Shown piece by piece: positions 17,340 to 26,493 of a DNA stretch of 50,680 nt. The translations under genes and the position numbers were made by a program. Every line of letters starts with the position of its first letter. Within the stretch, counting starts at the first letter, position 1. Source of the DNA: Chloroflexota bacterium (GTDB taxonomy: Bacteria; Chloroflexota; Limnocylindria; P2-11E; CF-107). The notes under the pieces are model-generated. The model did no database searches. It was not told where the DNA came from and saw nothing but the letters and a program-made list of their open reading frames with translations. Where the stretch lies: positions 11,277-61,956 of the forward strand of contig VBHP01000032.1 in NCBI GenBank assembly GCA_005881435.1, in the 5' to 3' direction.

Positions 17340-17368
17340 GGGAGCCGGCCACGTTGTGGCCGGCTCCC
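17340..17368. terminator. Bidirectional hairpin between convergent genes
   Basis: Perfect 13-bp stem GGGAGCCGGCCAC/GTGGCCGGCTCCC with a 3-nt loop, located between the stop of the secreted protein gene (17315) and the stop of the convergent NUDIX gene (17382). No T-run follows, so it is a strong hairpin of the GC-rich terminator type rather than a classic rho-independent site. Confidence 0.65.
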
Positions 17369-17381
17369 GCTCTATCCGCAG

Positions 17382-17786
17382 TTAGGGCCGTGGCGTCTCG
17401 AACGCGCGCCAGGTGTCGACCCCATGCGCGGTCGATGGCCAGGCGAGCTCCGCCAGCGGAGGAAGCTCCGCGCGCGGGAAGAAGGCGACGTCGCTTGCCT
17501 CCTCCGGCGCGGGCTTGAGGTCGCCGCCGACGATGCGACCGCGGTAGATCACGACCAGCACCGGGAAGCCCGGCCGCATCCAGGTCGTGAGCAATCCGTC
17601 GAGCTCCACGCGCAAGCCGGTCTCCTCCTCGGTCTCGCGCCGGGCCGCGGCCTCAGTGGTCTCGTCGTCCTCGACGAGTCCACCCGGCAGCGCCCAGCGC
17701 CCGCTCCGCGGGCCGTAGTTCAGCTTCACCAGCAGCAGGCCGTCGTCGCGTTCGACCGCAACGTTCGCGGCGACTTGGACCCACAT
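17382..17786 (-). CDS. NUDIX hydrolase, probably with N-terminal zinc ribbon
   Basis: Hydrolyses nucleoside diphosphate-X substrates. The complete Nudix box G-x5-E-x7-RExxEExG is seen in GGLVEDDETTEAAARRETEEETGL. ATG 17786 gives 134 aa with a full NUDIX domain. However, the frame stays open upstream to about 17888 and encodes YCPNDGTPL and RPACPSCGFADF, a zinc-ribbon-like leader found in many NUDIX proteins. No ATG, GTG or TTG is available for that extension, so the real start is unclear. It follows the isomerase gene immediately, suggesting co-expression. Confidence 0.85.
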   Translation of the reverse strand: MWVQVAANVAVERDDGLLLVKLNYGPRSGRWALPGGLVEDDETTEAAARRETEEETGLRVELDGLLTTWMRPGFPVLVVIYRGRIVGGDLKPAPEEASDVAFFPRAELPPLAELAWPSTAHGVDTWRAFETPRP

Positions 17787-17890
17787 GAAATCGGCGAAGC
17801 CGCAGCTCGGGCACGCCGGGCGATCGCGGCCGTCGATCCGGCTCGATACCAGCGGCGTGCCGTCGTTCGGGCAGTAGCGGAAGTGCGTTA

Positions 17891-18946
17891 CTACGTCTTG
17901 GCGAGCTGCGCCTTGAGGTAGTCGATGGACGTGTTCGGAGATGGATCCTCCCCGTTGAGCAGCGTGACATAGAAGGAGGCGAGATCGCCGAGGTACACGG
18001 CCTGCAGCGCTTCCGATAGTGGGTTCGCGCCGCGGAATGACAGCTGGTTCAGCGGTATCGCGGCACGCTCGAGCAGCTGCGCCGTGACGTCGTAGCGCGT
18101 CGAGACGCGCGGATTATCGCGCGAGCTGCGCAGGAAGATGATCGAAAGCGCCTCCGGTGCGATGTCGGGGTGCGGAAAGCCGACGACGGCATTGTGATTC
18201 AGCTCTGGCATCACGTCGAAGAACGACCAGTTCTTGGCGTTCTCGTTCCACTGTCCCTTCCAGCGCCGCGCCATCACGCCCATGACGCCGGCGCCGTACA
18301 CACCGACGATGCGGCCGAACAACGTTCGCGCCAGGTCCTTACCCAGGTCCGGCGTTCCCGCGTATCGATCCAGCTCCGTCAGCGCGGCCGTGATGTCGGA
18401 GGACAGGTCGCGGACCAGCCCGATCCGCGAGAGCGCACCGAGGACCAGGCCCAGCGACCAGCCCAGCGTCGCCCTTGGCCGCGCCTTGTACGAGAAGGTG
18501 ACGAGCGGAAGGTTCGCGGCCTTCGCTTCGTCGGCCAGCTTGCCACCGGTGGTGAGGACGAGGAGCTTCGCGCCGCGCTTCCGCGCTTCGGCGAAACCCG
18601 ACAGCGTCTCCTCGGTGTTACCGGAATACGAGGACGCGATCACCAGCGATTCGCGACCGACGTAGTTGGGACAGCCGTAGTCGCGGTGCACCTGCATCGG
18701 GACGGTCAGCTCGTTCGCCAGAAGCGCCGCGGCCAGGTCTCCGCCGATGGCCGACCCGCCCATGCCCAGCACGGTGATATCACGGACCTTGGCCAGATCG
18801 CGCGGCAGCTGCGCTTGCCCGGTGCGCTCCCACGCCTGCCGGATCTGCAGCCCGAGCTCGCGGATGCGATCGAGCATCCCTTCCGGATCCGCGGCGCGGA
18901 TCTTCTGTGGATCGTCGATGATCGAAAGATCTCGTAGCGTCGTCAT
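17891..18946 (-). CDS. Bifunctional phosphoglucose/phosphomannose isomerase
   Basis: 351-aa SIS-fold enzyme interconverting glucose-6-phosphate or mannose-6-phosphate with fructose-6-phosphate. Motifs: VLGMGGSAIGGDLAAALL (about 59-76), SSYSGNTEETLSGFAEA with the sugar-phosphate Ser/Thr site, and the C-terminal half with WNENAKNWSFFDVMPELNHNAVVGF, where the Glu and His act as catalytic residues in this archaeal/actinobacterial family. The ATG overlaps the stop of the phosphohexomutase gene (ATGA at 18943-18946), so the two enzymes form a sugar-phosphate pair, likely feeding glycan precursors. Confidence 0.92.
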   Translation of the reverse strand: MTTLRDLSIIDDPQKIRAADPEGMLDRIRELGLQIRQAWERTGQAQLPRDLAKVRDITVLGMGGSAIGGDLAAALLANELTVPMQVHRDYGCPNYVGRESLVIASSYSGNTEETLSGFAEARKRGAKLLVLTTGGKLADEAKAANLPLVTFSYKARPRATLGWSLGLVLGALSRIGLVRDLSSDITAALTELDRYAGTPDLGKDLARTLFGRIVGVYGAGVMGVMARRWKGQWNENAKNWSFFDVMPELNHNAVVGFPHPDIAPEALSIIFLRSSRDNPRVSTRYDVTAQLLERAAIPLNQLSFRGANPLSEALQAVYLGDLASFYVTLLNGEDPSPNTSIDYLKAQLAKT

Positions 18947-20382
18947 GCCTTCACCTCCGCAAGCTTCGCGCCCGCGTCGAGCATCGGCTGCACGTCGTCC
19001 GGCGTTCGCGTTTCGGTGTAGATGCGCATCAGCGCCTCGGTGCCGGAGAACCGGATCAGCAGCCAGGAGTCGTCGTCGCGGAAATACTTCACGCCGTCCT
19101 TCGTGTCGAGTGCCACGATGCGCTTAACGGCTTTGCCCGCCAGCGCCTCCGGATGCTCCTCGGCGAGACGCGCGAGCGTGCGTGTGCGGATCTGCTGGTA
19201 TTCGTCCGCCGGGAAGCGCACATCGCGACGCAGGTAGTACGAGGGCCCGTATTTCGCCTGCAGTTCGGCCAGCAGTTCCGACGGCCGCTTCTTCGTTTTC
19301 AGACAGAAGTCCAGGAGAAACAGGTCGGCGACGATGCCGTCGCGCTCGGGCAGGTGCATGGCGAACCCAAAACCACCGGATTCTTCCCCGCCCATCATCG
19401 CGCCCGTCTCTTGCATCTTGGGGCCGATGTATTTGAAGCCGACCGGCACCTCATACACCGGAACGCCATAAGCGGCGCCGAGGCGATCGGCCATCAGCGT
19501 CATGTTCACCGTCTTGACCACGGGCTGCCGCAATTTGCGGACCTCCAGCAGGTACCACATCAGCAGCGCGAAGACCTGAAGCTGGTTGATGAAGTTGCCG
19601 CGCTCGTCGGCGAGCCCGGCGCGATCGGCGTCGCCATCGACGGCCAGCCCGATGTTTGCGCGCTCCTTCGGGATGCGCGTCAGAAACTCATCGATGTTCG
19701 GCGGGATCGGTTCCGGATTGACGCCACCGAAGTAGGGATTGCGCTCGCTGTGCAGCTCGACGACCTTCGTCTTTCCGCCGCCGAGAAGCTCGGTGAAGTA
19801 ACCGCCGGCCGAGCCATACAGCGGCTCGGCGACGATGGTCCACCCCGAATCACGCATCTGCTGCAGATCGAAGAGCTGCGCGACGCGCGCCAGATACGGC
19901 CCTTTCGGATCGAAGGCGGGGATGGCCTGAGCATCGCCGGCGCGCTTCGGCGCGCGCTTGCCCGCTTCCATCTCGCGGATCGAGCGCTCCAGGATGGCGA
20001 GGATGTCCGGCGACGCCGCCGACCCAGATTCGGTCTTGACCTTGAAGCCGTTGTCGGTCCATGGATTATGCGACGCCGTGATCACTACGCCGCAGAACGC
20101 GTGATTCACCGGCACGGCATACGAGATCGATTGCGTTGGCGATGCCTTGTCGGCGAGGACCGTGCGGACGCCGTTCGCGACGAGGACCTCCGCCGCCGCC
20201 TGGGCGAAGAACTCGGAGCAAAAGCGCCGGTCGTAGCCGACGACAGCGCCACGTGCCCGCTCGCCCGCCGCATTCACCCAGTCCGCGACGGCCTGGGCGC
20301 AGATGCGCACGTTGTCATAGGTGTAGTCCTCAGCGACCCGGGCCCGCCACCCGTCGGTGCCGAAGACGATCGGCTGGGTCAC
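18943..20382 (-). CDS. Phosphoglucomutase/phosphomannomutase
   Basis: 479-aa alpha-D-phosphohexomutase. Four domains are visible through FGTDGWRARVAEDYT (domain 1), the phosphoserine loop TASHNPWTDNGFKVK, the metal loop AVDGDADRAGLADE, the sugar-binding GGEESGGFGF and the phosphate-binding RFSGTEALMRIYTE. It moves phosphate between C1 and C6 of glucose or mannose. GTG 20382 is chosen; the frame is open further but would overlap the divergent DMT transporter gene. Co-translated with the downstream isomerase. Confidence 0.94.
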   Translation of the reverse strand: MTQPIVFGTDGWRARVAEDYTYDNVRICAQAVADWVNAAGERARGAVVGYDRRFCSEFFAQAAAEVLVANGVRTVLADKASPTQSISYAVPVNHAFCGVVITASHNPWTDNGFKVKTESGSAASPDILAILERSIREMEAGKRAPKRAGDAQAIPAFDPKGPYLARVAQLFDLQQMRDSGWTIVAEPLYGSAGGYFTELLGGGKTKVVELHSERNPYFGGVNPEPIPPNIDEFLTRIPKERANIGLAVDGDADRAGLADERGNFINQLQVFALLMWYLLEVRKLRQPVVKTVNMTLMADRLGAAYGVPVYEVPVGFKYIGPKMQETGAMMGGEESGGFGFAMHLPERDGIVADLFLLDFCLKTKKRPSELLAELQAKYGPSYYLRRDVRFPADEYQQIRTRTLARLAEEHPEALAGKAVKRIVALDTKDGVKYFRDDDSWLLIRFSGTEALMRIYTETRTPDDVQPMLDAGAKLAEVKA

Positions 20383-20404
20383 GTGCGTGCGATGGTATGC
20401 GCAC

Positions 20405-21316
20405 GTGAGACTTCGTGACTGGGCTCTGATGGGCATCGTGGCGCTCACTTGGTCGGGGGGTTGGATCGCGGGAAAGATCGCCGATCAATCCGCGCCGCCG
20501 CTGGCATGGTCCGCGGTCCGCTTCCTCGCCGCGGGTGCCATCCTGCTCGCCCTGACGCGCGCCACGGGTTCGCGCATTCCCTGGTCTCGCTGGCCCGGAC
20601 TCACAGCTCTCGCCGCCAGCGGCATCGTCGCCTACAACGCCCTCGTGTTCATCGGGCTCCTGTCCGCGCCAGCGAGCGATGGCGGGTTGCTGGTGCCGAC
20701 GTTCACGCCCGCGCTCGCGACCGTTCTCGCTGCGCTCTTCGCCGGCGAGCCGCTGCGTCGCGACAGCGTAGTGGGGCTGCTGGTGTCCATGACCGGCGTG
20801 TCGCTCGTGGTCATCGGCGGTGCCGGGCTCACCGGCGGGCAGGGCACGGCGCGGCTTGTCGGCGATCTCCTCATCCTCGGCGGCGGGCTGTGCTGGGCGA
20901 TCTACACGATCATCGGGAAGTCCGTGCTGCGATCGGGCTCGCCGCTCGGGGTGACCGCGATCGCGGCCTTTGCCGGCGGGGTGATCCTCACGCCGTTGGC
21001 GCTGGCCGAAGGCGGCGTCGCCACGATTCCGGCGTGGCCGCTGGTGGCGTGGGCCGCGATCGGGTACATGGTGCTGTTCCCGACGGTGATCGGCTTCGTC
21101 GGCTTCTATCACCTCGTGGTGCGAGTCGGCGCCGGACGGGCCGCGCTGACGAGCTACATGGTCCCGGTCGGGACGCTGATCCTGGCGGCGGTGCTCCTCG
21201 GCGAATACGTCGCGCCGCTGCAGCTCGCCGGCGGCGCGCTGACCCTGGTGGGCATGCGCATCGCGACGCTTCCGGAGCGCGACGCCTTCTGGCTGCGGAG
21301 ACTCGTCGGGATCTGA
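20405..21316 (+). CDS. EamA/DMT-family transporter
   Basis: 303-aa membrane protein with ten TM helices arranged as two EamA repeats (about residues 6-135 and 145-285). Characteristic pieces are WSGGWIAGKIA, APPLAWSAVRFLAAGAIL, PTFTPALATVLAALFAGEPL, and in repeat two SYMVPVGTLILAAVLLGEYV. Family members export amino acids, nucleosides or other metabolites; substrate unknown. GTG 20405 is close to the divergent mutase start (22-bp gap). Confidence 0.9.
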   Translation: MRLRDWALMGIVALTWSGGWIAGKIADQSAPPLAWSAVRFLAAGAILLALTRATGSRIPWSRWPGLTALAASGIVAYNALVFIGLLSAPASDGGLLVPTFTPALATVLAALFAGEPLRRDSVVGLLVSMTGVSLVVIGGAGLTGGQGTARLVGDLLILGGGLCWAIYTIIGKSVLRSGSPLGVTAIAAFAGGVILTPLALAEGGVATIPAWPLVAWAAIGYMVLFPTVIGFVGFYHLVVRVGAGRAALTSYMVPVGTLILAAVLLGEYVAPLQLAGGALTLVGMRIATLPERDAFWLRRLVGI

Positions 21317-21326
21317 CCGGGCGCGC

Positions 21327-21680
21327 CTACTCCAGGACCGCGGTCTGGTTGTCGGCGCCGAGGACGGAGTAGTGCGTCATGTCCTGTCCGTCCGACGCGC
21401 CGTGAAAGTGCGCTTCTCCGGCTGGAATGACGACGACATCACCGGCAGCGACCTCGTGCTTTTCGCTCGGCGTGCCGACGACACCATGCCCGGCCTCGAT
21501 CAGCAGGATCTGATCCGAGGTGTGCCGATGCAGCTTGGTGCGCGCTCCGTTGACGAACGCGACCTCCAGCAGGCGTGGCCCCGCGCCGTCGTCGACGACC
21601 GGCTGCGTGTATGCCTCGCCGCGGAAGATCTCGCCGCGCGACCGCTCGCGTGCCGAGGGCCTCGGACGAATGACCCGCAC
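21327..21680 (-). CDS. Cupin-domain protein
   Basis: 117-aa single-domain cupin. Motif 1 is KLHRHTSDQILLIEAGHGVVG and motif 2 is GDVVVIPAGEAHFHGA, supplying His ligands for a metal. Small cupins of this type range from dioxygenase-like enzymes to sensor domains, and nothing nearby decides which. Starts divergently from the HAD gene with about 19 bp between. Confidence 0.85.
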   Translation of the reverse strand: MRVIRPRPSARERSRGEIFRGEAYTQPVVDDGAGPRLLEVAFVNGARTKLHRHTSDQILLIEAGHGVVGTPSEKHEVAAGDVVVIPAGEAHFHGASDGQDMTHYSVLGADNQTAVLE

Positions 21681-21699
21681 GACGCGCCATTATGGACGC

Positions 21700-22332
21700 G
21701 TGCACACGGTCTTCCTGCTCGACGTCGACAACACCCTGCTGGATAACGACCGCTTCAATGCCGACCTCGACCGTGAGGTGCGCGCGCTGCTCGGCGACGA
21801 GCACACCGCGCGATTCCACGCCATCTACGAAGAGGTCCGCATCGCGTGCGGCTACGTCGACTACCCCGAGACGCTCCGACGCTTCGCGCGCGAGTTCCCC
21901 GAAGAGCCGAAGTACACCGAGGTCTGTGCGCTCGTGCTCGGGCATCCGTTCGACCGATACGTTTTTCCGGGAGCCTTTGACACCATCCGCGCGCTCGGCC
22001 GACGCGGCACGACGGTGATCCTGTCCGACGGAGACCTCATTTTCCAGGCCACCAAGATCGGCCGTTCCGGTCTGGCGCGGGCGGTCGATGGCCGGGTCCT
22101 GATCTACGAGCACAAGGAGACGCGCCTGGAGGAGGTACGACGGCGCCATCCGGCCGAATGCTACGTGCTCGTTGACGATAAGCCGCGCATTCTCGACGAA
22201 GTCAAAGAGCGCGAGCCGGACGTCGTGACCGTCTTCGTGCGCCAAGGCAAGTACTCGCACGACACCGAGGGCTGCCGCGAGCCCGACCACACCGTCGCGC
22301 GCATCGCCGACGTCGCCGCGCTGCAGCTCTAG
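21700..22332 (+). CDS. HAD-superfamily hydrolase
   Basis: 210-aa haloacid-dehalogenase-like phosphatase. Motif I FLLDVDNTLLDND with the nucleophile Asp, motif II VILSDGD, a lysine in HKETRLEEV and motif III LVDDKPRILDEVK. A helical cap lies between motifs I and II. GTG 21700 gives the cleanest start; an upstream ATG at 21670 would overlap the divergent cupin. Substrate unknown. Convergent with the FAD oxidoreductase gene by a 4-bp overlap. Confidence 0.85.
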   Translation: MHTVFLLDVDNTLLDNDRFNADLDREVRALLGDEHTARFHAIYEEVRIACGYVDYPETLRRFAREFPEEPKYTEVCALVLGHPFDRYVFPGAFDTIRALGRRGTTVILSDGDLIFQATKIGRSGLARAVDGRVLIYEHKETRLEEVRRRHPAECYVLVDDKPRILDEVKEREPDVVTVFVRQGKYSHDTEGCREPDHTVARIADVAALQL

Positions 22333-23495
22333 AGCACCGACGGCGAGAAGGTCGAGCGTGCTCCGCGAAAGCGTTCGATAGAGAAGTCGCCGATGTCCAC
22401 GGTGCGTGAGACTCCGTCGGTCAGCAGCTCCGCGACGCAGGCGCCGACGGCCGCGGATTGCATGAACCCATGGCCGGAGAAGCCGGCCGCGACGAAGAGC
22501 CCTTCGACCTCCGGCACCGCGCCGATGATGGGGTGGTCGTCGGGCGTCATCTCGTAGTAGCAGGCCCAGGACTCCGCGAAGCGCAACGCGGCGAAGTCGG
22601 GATGTCGTGCCGCGGCCTTCTGACGCGTCCACGACAGCGCGCGAGGATCCACGATCAGCGGCGCCGCTGGTCCGCGTGACGTCGGCGCTTTCTCCAGCGC
22701 GCCGTCGCGGGTCAGGTTCGGCATCGAGAAGAGCTGATCGTCGCCGCGCGGCCGGAAATGCAGACCGGACTCGCATTCGATCGTCATCGGGATCTGCCGC
22801 AGCGCCGGGAACGGACCGGCCCGTGCGATCTGGCGGCGGTACGGCCAGATCGGGACCTCGACGCCGCACGTCGCGAGGACGTCCGCCGTCCACGCGCCAC
22901 AGGCCACGAGCACGCTCGCCGCGACGACGCTGAAGCCAGTCGACTCGACTTCGCGCACGTGGCCGTCTCGTGCGCGGATCGCGGTGACGTTCTGGCGCTC
23001 CACGATCCGCGCCCCCAGCTCGCGCGCCGCCGCGACCGTCCGTTCGAGCACCAGTCGCGGATCGCCCCAACCGTCGTCATCGCCGATGCGCCCGCCGAGC
23101 AGATCGGCGGTGACAATGCCCGGTATCAGTTCGGCGATGTCGCGCTGGTCGACCATGCGCACGCGCACGCCGAAGGCGCGCATCCCCTCGATGCCGTCAG
23201 CGAGCTCGCGCATGCCGGCTTCGGTCTCGGCCACGAACAGGTAGCCGCGCGGCGCGAGCGCCTCGGGGGCGAGCTCTCGGATGATCGGCAGGCTGGCGCG
23301 AACGAGCTCGGCGTCGACGGCGTCGGCGAACTGTTGGCGGAAGCCGCCCATCCCGCCCGACGATGAGCCGGCGCCCGGCCAGCCCCGCTCGAGGACGATC
23401 ACGTCGGCGCCGCGCTTCGCCAGCTGATATGCGGAGGCGCAGCCGACCAGACCGGCGCCGATGATGCACACGTCGGCGCGTACCGGGGACGTCAT
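22329..23495 (-). CDS. FAD-dependent amino-acid-type oxidoreductase (DAO family)
   Basis: 388-aa DAO-family flavoprotein similar to sarcosine oxidase beta and glycine oxidases. N-terminal dinucleotide fold CIIGAGLVGCASAYQLAKRGADVIVLER (GxGxxG at 13-18), the GGMGGFRQQF flavin loop, substrate domain, and C-terminal PEVEGLFVAAGFSGHGFMQSAAVG. It would oxidise a C-N bond of an amine or amino acid. ATG overlaps the stop of the metallo-beta-lactamase-fold gene by 4 bp, linking the two in an operon. Confidence 0.9.
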   Translation of the reverse strand: MTSPVRADVCIIGAGLVGCASAYQLAKRGADVIVLERGWPGAGSSSGGMGGFRQQFADAVDAELVRASLPIIRELAPEALAPRGYLFVAETEAGMRELADGIEGMRAFGVRVRMVDQRDIAELIPGIVTADLLGGRIGDDDGWGDPRLVLERTVAAARELGARIVERQNVTAIRARDGHVREVESTGFSVVAASVLVACGAWTADVLATCGVEVPIWPYRRQIARAGPFPALRQIPMTIECESGLHFRPRGDDQLFSMPNLTRDGALEKAPTSRGPAAPLIVDPRALSWTRQKAAARHPDFAALRFAESWACYYEMTPDDHPIIGAVPEVEGLFVAAGFSGHGFMQSAAVGACVAELLTDGVSRTVDIGDFSIERFRGARSTFSPSVL

Positions 23496-24328
23496 GGTTG
23501 CGCGGCGAGCTCCTCGAAGACGTACTTCCCATCGCGCTCGCGGACGTGACCGAAGCGAGGCAGGTCGTGCGTGAACGCGACGAGCCATTCCTCCGCGACG
23601 GCGCGCGGCAGTAGCTCCTTCTTGGCCGCGAGCGTGTCCATCGGATAGAGGTCCAGCGCCGGGATCCACGGCAGCGGCAGGTGATGACGCGACATCATGA
23701 AATCGCAGGAGAAGAACAGCGTCCGGCCATCCTGGCGCAGCAGCAGGTACTGGGTCGCGCGGGTGTGCCCTTTCACGCGGACGACGCGCAGCCCGGGGAG
23801 GATCTCGGCCTCGCCGTCGACGAACTCCGCCGCCCGCTCTAGCGGCGCGAAGTCGTCGGCGAAGTACGAGGCCCGGCTGCGCTCATGCGGATGCAGCGCG
23901 TCCTCCCACTCGACCCGCTGGATGACATAGCGCGCTCGTGGGAACGCGGGCTGTGGACGGCCACGCTCGCCGCGCACGGTGTTGCCGCCGGCGTGATCGA
24001 AATGGAGATGCGTGTTCAGGACGATCGTCACCTCATCGGCATCGATGCCCCGGTCCTTCAGCTTGTGCAGCACATGCTCGCGGGGGTCGATGCCCCAGAC
24101 GTCGAGCCACTTCGCCTCGAGCTTGTCGCCCGCTCCGGTCTCGAGCAGCACGACGTTGCGGTCGTCGCGCACGAGGAGGCAGTTCATCGGCACGGTGACG
24201 CGATTTCGGTCGTCTGGCTTGAGGGCGCGCTCCCAGACGACCTTCGGGACGACGCCGAACATCAAGCCGCCGTCCTGCTTGAAGACTCCTGCGGAGAAGA
24301 GATGGACCTCGAACCGGCCGAACCGCAC
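23492..24328 (-). CDS. Metallo-beta-lactamase-fold hydrolase
   Basis: 278-aa MBL-fold protein. The zinc-binding THLHFDHAGG motif supplies His107, His109, Asp111 and His112; VKGHTRATQYLLLRQ gives the next His and FFSCDF the bridging Asp. Length and the N-terminal FSAGVFKQDGG strand resemble quorum-quenching lactonase/glyoxalase-like MBL proteins that act on small esters or thioesters. Translationally coupled to the downstream FAD oxidoreductase. Confidence 0.9.
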   Translation of the reverse strand: MRFGRFEVHLFSAGVFKQDGGLMFGVVPKVVWERALKPDDRNRVTVPMNCLLVRDDRNVVLLETGAGDKLEAKWLDVWGIDPREHVLHKLKDRGIDADEVTIVLNTHLHFDHAGGNTVRGERGRPQPAFPRARYVIQRVEWEDALHPHERSRASYFADDFAPLERAAEFVDGEAEILPGLRVVRVKGHTRATQYLLLRQDGRTLFFSCDFMMSRHHLPLPWIPALDLYPMDTLAAKKELLPRAVAEEWLVAFTHDLPRFGHVRERDGKYVFEELAAQP

Positions 24329-24389
24329 GCCGCGATGGTATGAGTCGACAGAACAGGAAGAAGGAGAGCCGGTCCTCAGGCCGTCCTTG

Positions 24390-24890
24390 CTATGCGGTGC
24401 GAGGGACCGTGGTGAGCTCGGGCTCGAGACGCCAGCCGCGCACGCCGAGCTCTGTGGCGCAGAACGGACAGGCCGTCCAGCCGCTGCGTACGGTCTTGGA
24501 GCAGCTGGGGCACGAATGCGTCAGCACCGCGCTGCAGTGCGCGCAGTAGCGCCAGTCCAGTTCCGCCGGGGCGTCGCAGGAGGGGCAGCGTGGCGTGCGG
24601 GCGAGCTCAGCGTCGAGGGCGTGACTGGCCAGCTCCGCCTCACGCGTCTCGGCCAGCGTCCGCGAGGGCCGAATGAGGATGTACAGCGCCATCCCGATGA
24701 ACGGCACCGCAGCCAGGAGCGTGAGCAGGACGACGAGCCGGCGATCGAAGATGCGGCTGGCAGCGTCCCGGGCGGCCCAGAAGACGGTGGCGAGATAGAG
24801 CCCGGTCATGTACAGCGCAACGGTCCGCATGAACGCCTGGGTCGTGGGATTCGCCAGGAAGTTCTCGATGATGCCGTTCAGATCCACCAC
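24390..24890 (-). CDS. Membrane protein with C-terminal double zinc ribbon
   Basis: 166-aa protein: an amphipathic N-terminus, two TM helices (about residues 22-40 and 52-72), a short helix, then two tandem zinc ribbons. The Cys pairs are CPSC/CAHC and CPSC/CPFC (about residues 101-146). The ribbons would face the cytoplasm and are common in bacterial membrane scaffolds of unknown role. No functional assignment. Confidence 0.82.
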   Translation of the reverse strand: MVDLNGIIENFLANPTTQAFMRTVALYMTGLYLATVFWAARDAASRIFDRRLVVLLTLLAAVPFIGMALYILIRPSRTLAETREAELASHALDAELARTPRCPSCDAPAELDWRYCAHCSAVLTHSCPSCSKTVRSGWTACPFCATELGVRGWRLEPELTTVPRTA

Positions 24891-24981
24891 CGCCGTACTC
24901 CTTTCGGCCCATGAGCTCGCGCCCCGGCCGGAAGGCGTTTAAGCAGGCGTCGTGCCAAATCGGGAGCGGCCGGGCGAGCTT

Positions 24982-25653
24982 TCAAAACAGGTGCGTCAAC
25001 CAGCGCAACCGCTTCTTCGCGACCTGCGGCTCGACCCACGGATCGCCGAGCTTGAGCACCTCTTCGCGCAGCCAGGCGGCGACCCGTTCGGTGTTCTCCT
25101 TGTTCGGTTCGAGGTCGGGGACCGACACCGGGACGCCGATCTTGGCCAGAACCTCGCGACCGAGGTAGAGCTCCCCGGTCCCCCGCATCCAGATCGGGAC
25201 GACCGGCACCTTGGCGCGCAGCGCCAGAAAGCCGACGCCTCTGCGGAAGGGATCGACGCGCTCCTCGTCGTGCGCCGGCAGGCCCTCGGGAAAGAACACC
25301 AGCACGCCGCCCTGGCCGAGCAGCTTGAGCGTGTCAGCCACCGCGCTCCGGTCGAAGGCCGCCCGGCGGTCGACGAGCACGAACGCTCCGAGCGATCCGA
25401 TGATCAGTCGCTTCCACCAGGATCCGGCCGTCGCGTTCCAGTCGGCGAAGAAATAGAGGCGTGGCTCGGCCGGCAGCTCGCTCAGGAGCATGAAACCGTC
25501 GAGCCAGGAGCGGTGGTTCGCGACGATCAGGTACGGACCCAGGGAGGGCGCGGTGCCGACGACACGCGGGCGGAACACGAGGCGCATCGCGACGCGCAGG
25601 GCGGCGCGTAGAAAGCGCGGCCACGGCGGCATGCGCGAGAGGTCGTCAGCCAC
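24982..25653 (-). CDS. plsC: 1-acyl-sn-glycerol-3-phosphate acyltransferase family protein
   Basis: 223-aa membrane-associated acyltransferase for phospholipid synthesis, transferring an acyl chain to lysophosphatidate-type acceptors. The catalytic HX4D motif is NHRSWLD (His47, Asp52), block III is VFFPEGLP (Glu123) and block IV VPVVPIWMRGTGEL. An N-terminal hydrophobic/basic helix anchors it. Other glycerolipid acyltransferases share these motifs, so the exact acceptor is open. Confidence 0.88.
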   Translation of the reverse strand: MADDLSRMPPWPRFLRAALRVAMRLVFRPRVVGTAPSLGPYLIVANHRSWLDGFMLLSELPAEPRLYFFADWNATAGSWWKRLIIGSLGAFVLVDRRAAFDRSAVADTLKLLGQGGVLVFFPEGLPAHDEERVDPFRRGVGFLALRAKVPVVPIWMRGTGELYLGREVLAKIGVPVSVPDLEPNKENTERVAAWLREEVLKLGDPWVEPQVAKKRLRWLTHLF

Positions 25654-25662
25654 GCCTGGAGA

Positions 25663-26493
25663 TTAAGCGCTGCGGCGAAGGCGAGGATCGAGCGCATCGC
25701 GGAGCGCGTCGCCCAGGAAATTGAAGGAGAAGACGGCGAGAAAGATGCCGAGCCCCGGTCCGACGCTCATCCACCACTTGAGGTTCACCAGCCAGCGCTC
25801 GGAGTAGAAGATGTCGGCGCCCCACGTCGGCGTGGGCGGCTGCGCGCCCAGGCCGAGGAACGACAGCGTCGCTTCGGCGAGGATGGCGAAGGCGATCGAG
25901 AGCGTCGCCTGCACCACCAGCGGATTGGTGATGTTGGGGAAGATGTGTCGCAGCACGATGCGCAGCGGCGGCACCCCGACCGTGCGAGCCGCGACGAGGT
26001 ACTCGCGCTCGCGGACCGAGAGCACCTGGCCTCGCGTGAGCCGCGTGTACACCGGAACGGCCACGACGCCGATGGCGATCATGGCGTTCTCGATCTGCGG
26101 TCCGAGCGCGGCGGTGATGGCGATGGCCAGGATCAACGCCGGGAACGCCAGCAGTGCGTCGATGGCACGCATCGCGACGAGATCGAAGATGCCTCCGAGG
26201 TAGCCCGCAGCGAGTCCCAGCGAGACGCCGACGATGAAGCCGATCGACACCGAGATCAGACCCACCTTCAGCGAGATCTGCGAGCCCCAGATCACTCGCG
26301 ACAGCACGTCGCGTCCCAGGTCATCCGTGCCGAGCCAGTGCGCCGTCGACGGGGGCAGGAGGGCCTGCGAGACGTCGACCTCGACGGGGTCGTATGGCGC
26401 GATGAGCGGCGCGGTGAAGGCGACGAGCAGGAGGAACAGCACCAGCACGCCACCGACGAGGATGCGCGGATTCCGGCGGATGAACCAACTCAT
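25663..26493 (-). CDS. Dipeptide/oligopeptide-type ABC transporter permease (DppC-like)
   Basis: 276-aa inner-membrane permease. N-terminal OppC-type segment with IAPYDPVEVDVSQALLPPSTAHWLGTDDLGRDVLSRVIWG, five more TM helices and the EAA coupling loop around ARTVGVPPLRIVLRHIFPN. ATG 26493 overlaps the DppB-like gene by 4 bp. The ATPases expected for this importer (DppD/F) are not in the window. Confidence 0.93.
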   Translation of the reverse strand: MSWFIRRNPRILVGGVLVLFLLLVAFTAPLIAPYDPVEVDVSQALLPPSTAHWLGTDDLGRDVLSRVIWGSQISLKVGLISVSIGFIVGVSLGLAAGYLGGIFDLVAMRAIDALLAFPALILAIAITAALGPQIENAMIAIGVVAVPVYTRLTRGQVLSVREREYLVAARTVGVPPLRIVLRHIFPNITNPLVVQATLSIAFAILAEATLSFLGLGAQPPTPTWGADIFYSERWLVNLKWWMSVGPGLGIFLAVFSFNFLGDALRDALDPRLRRSA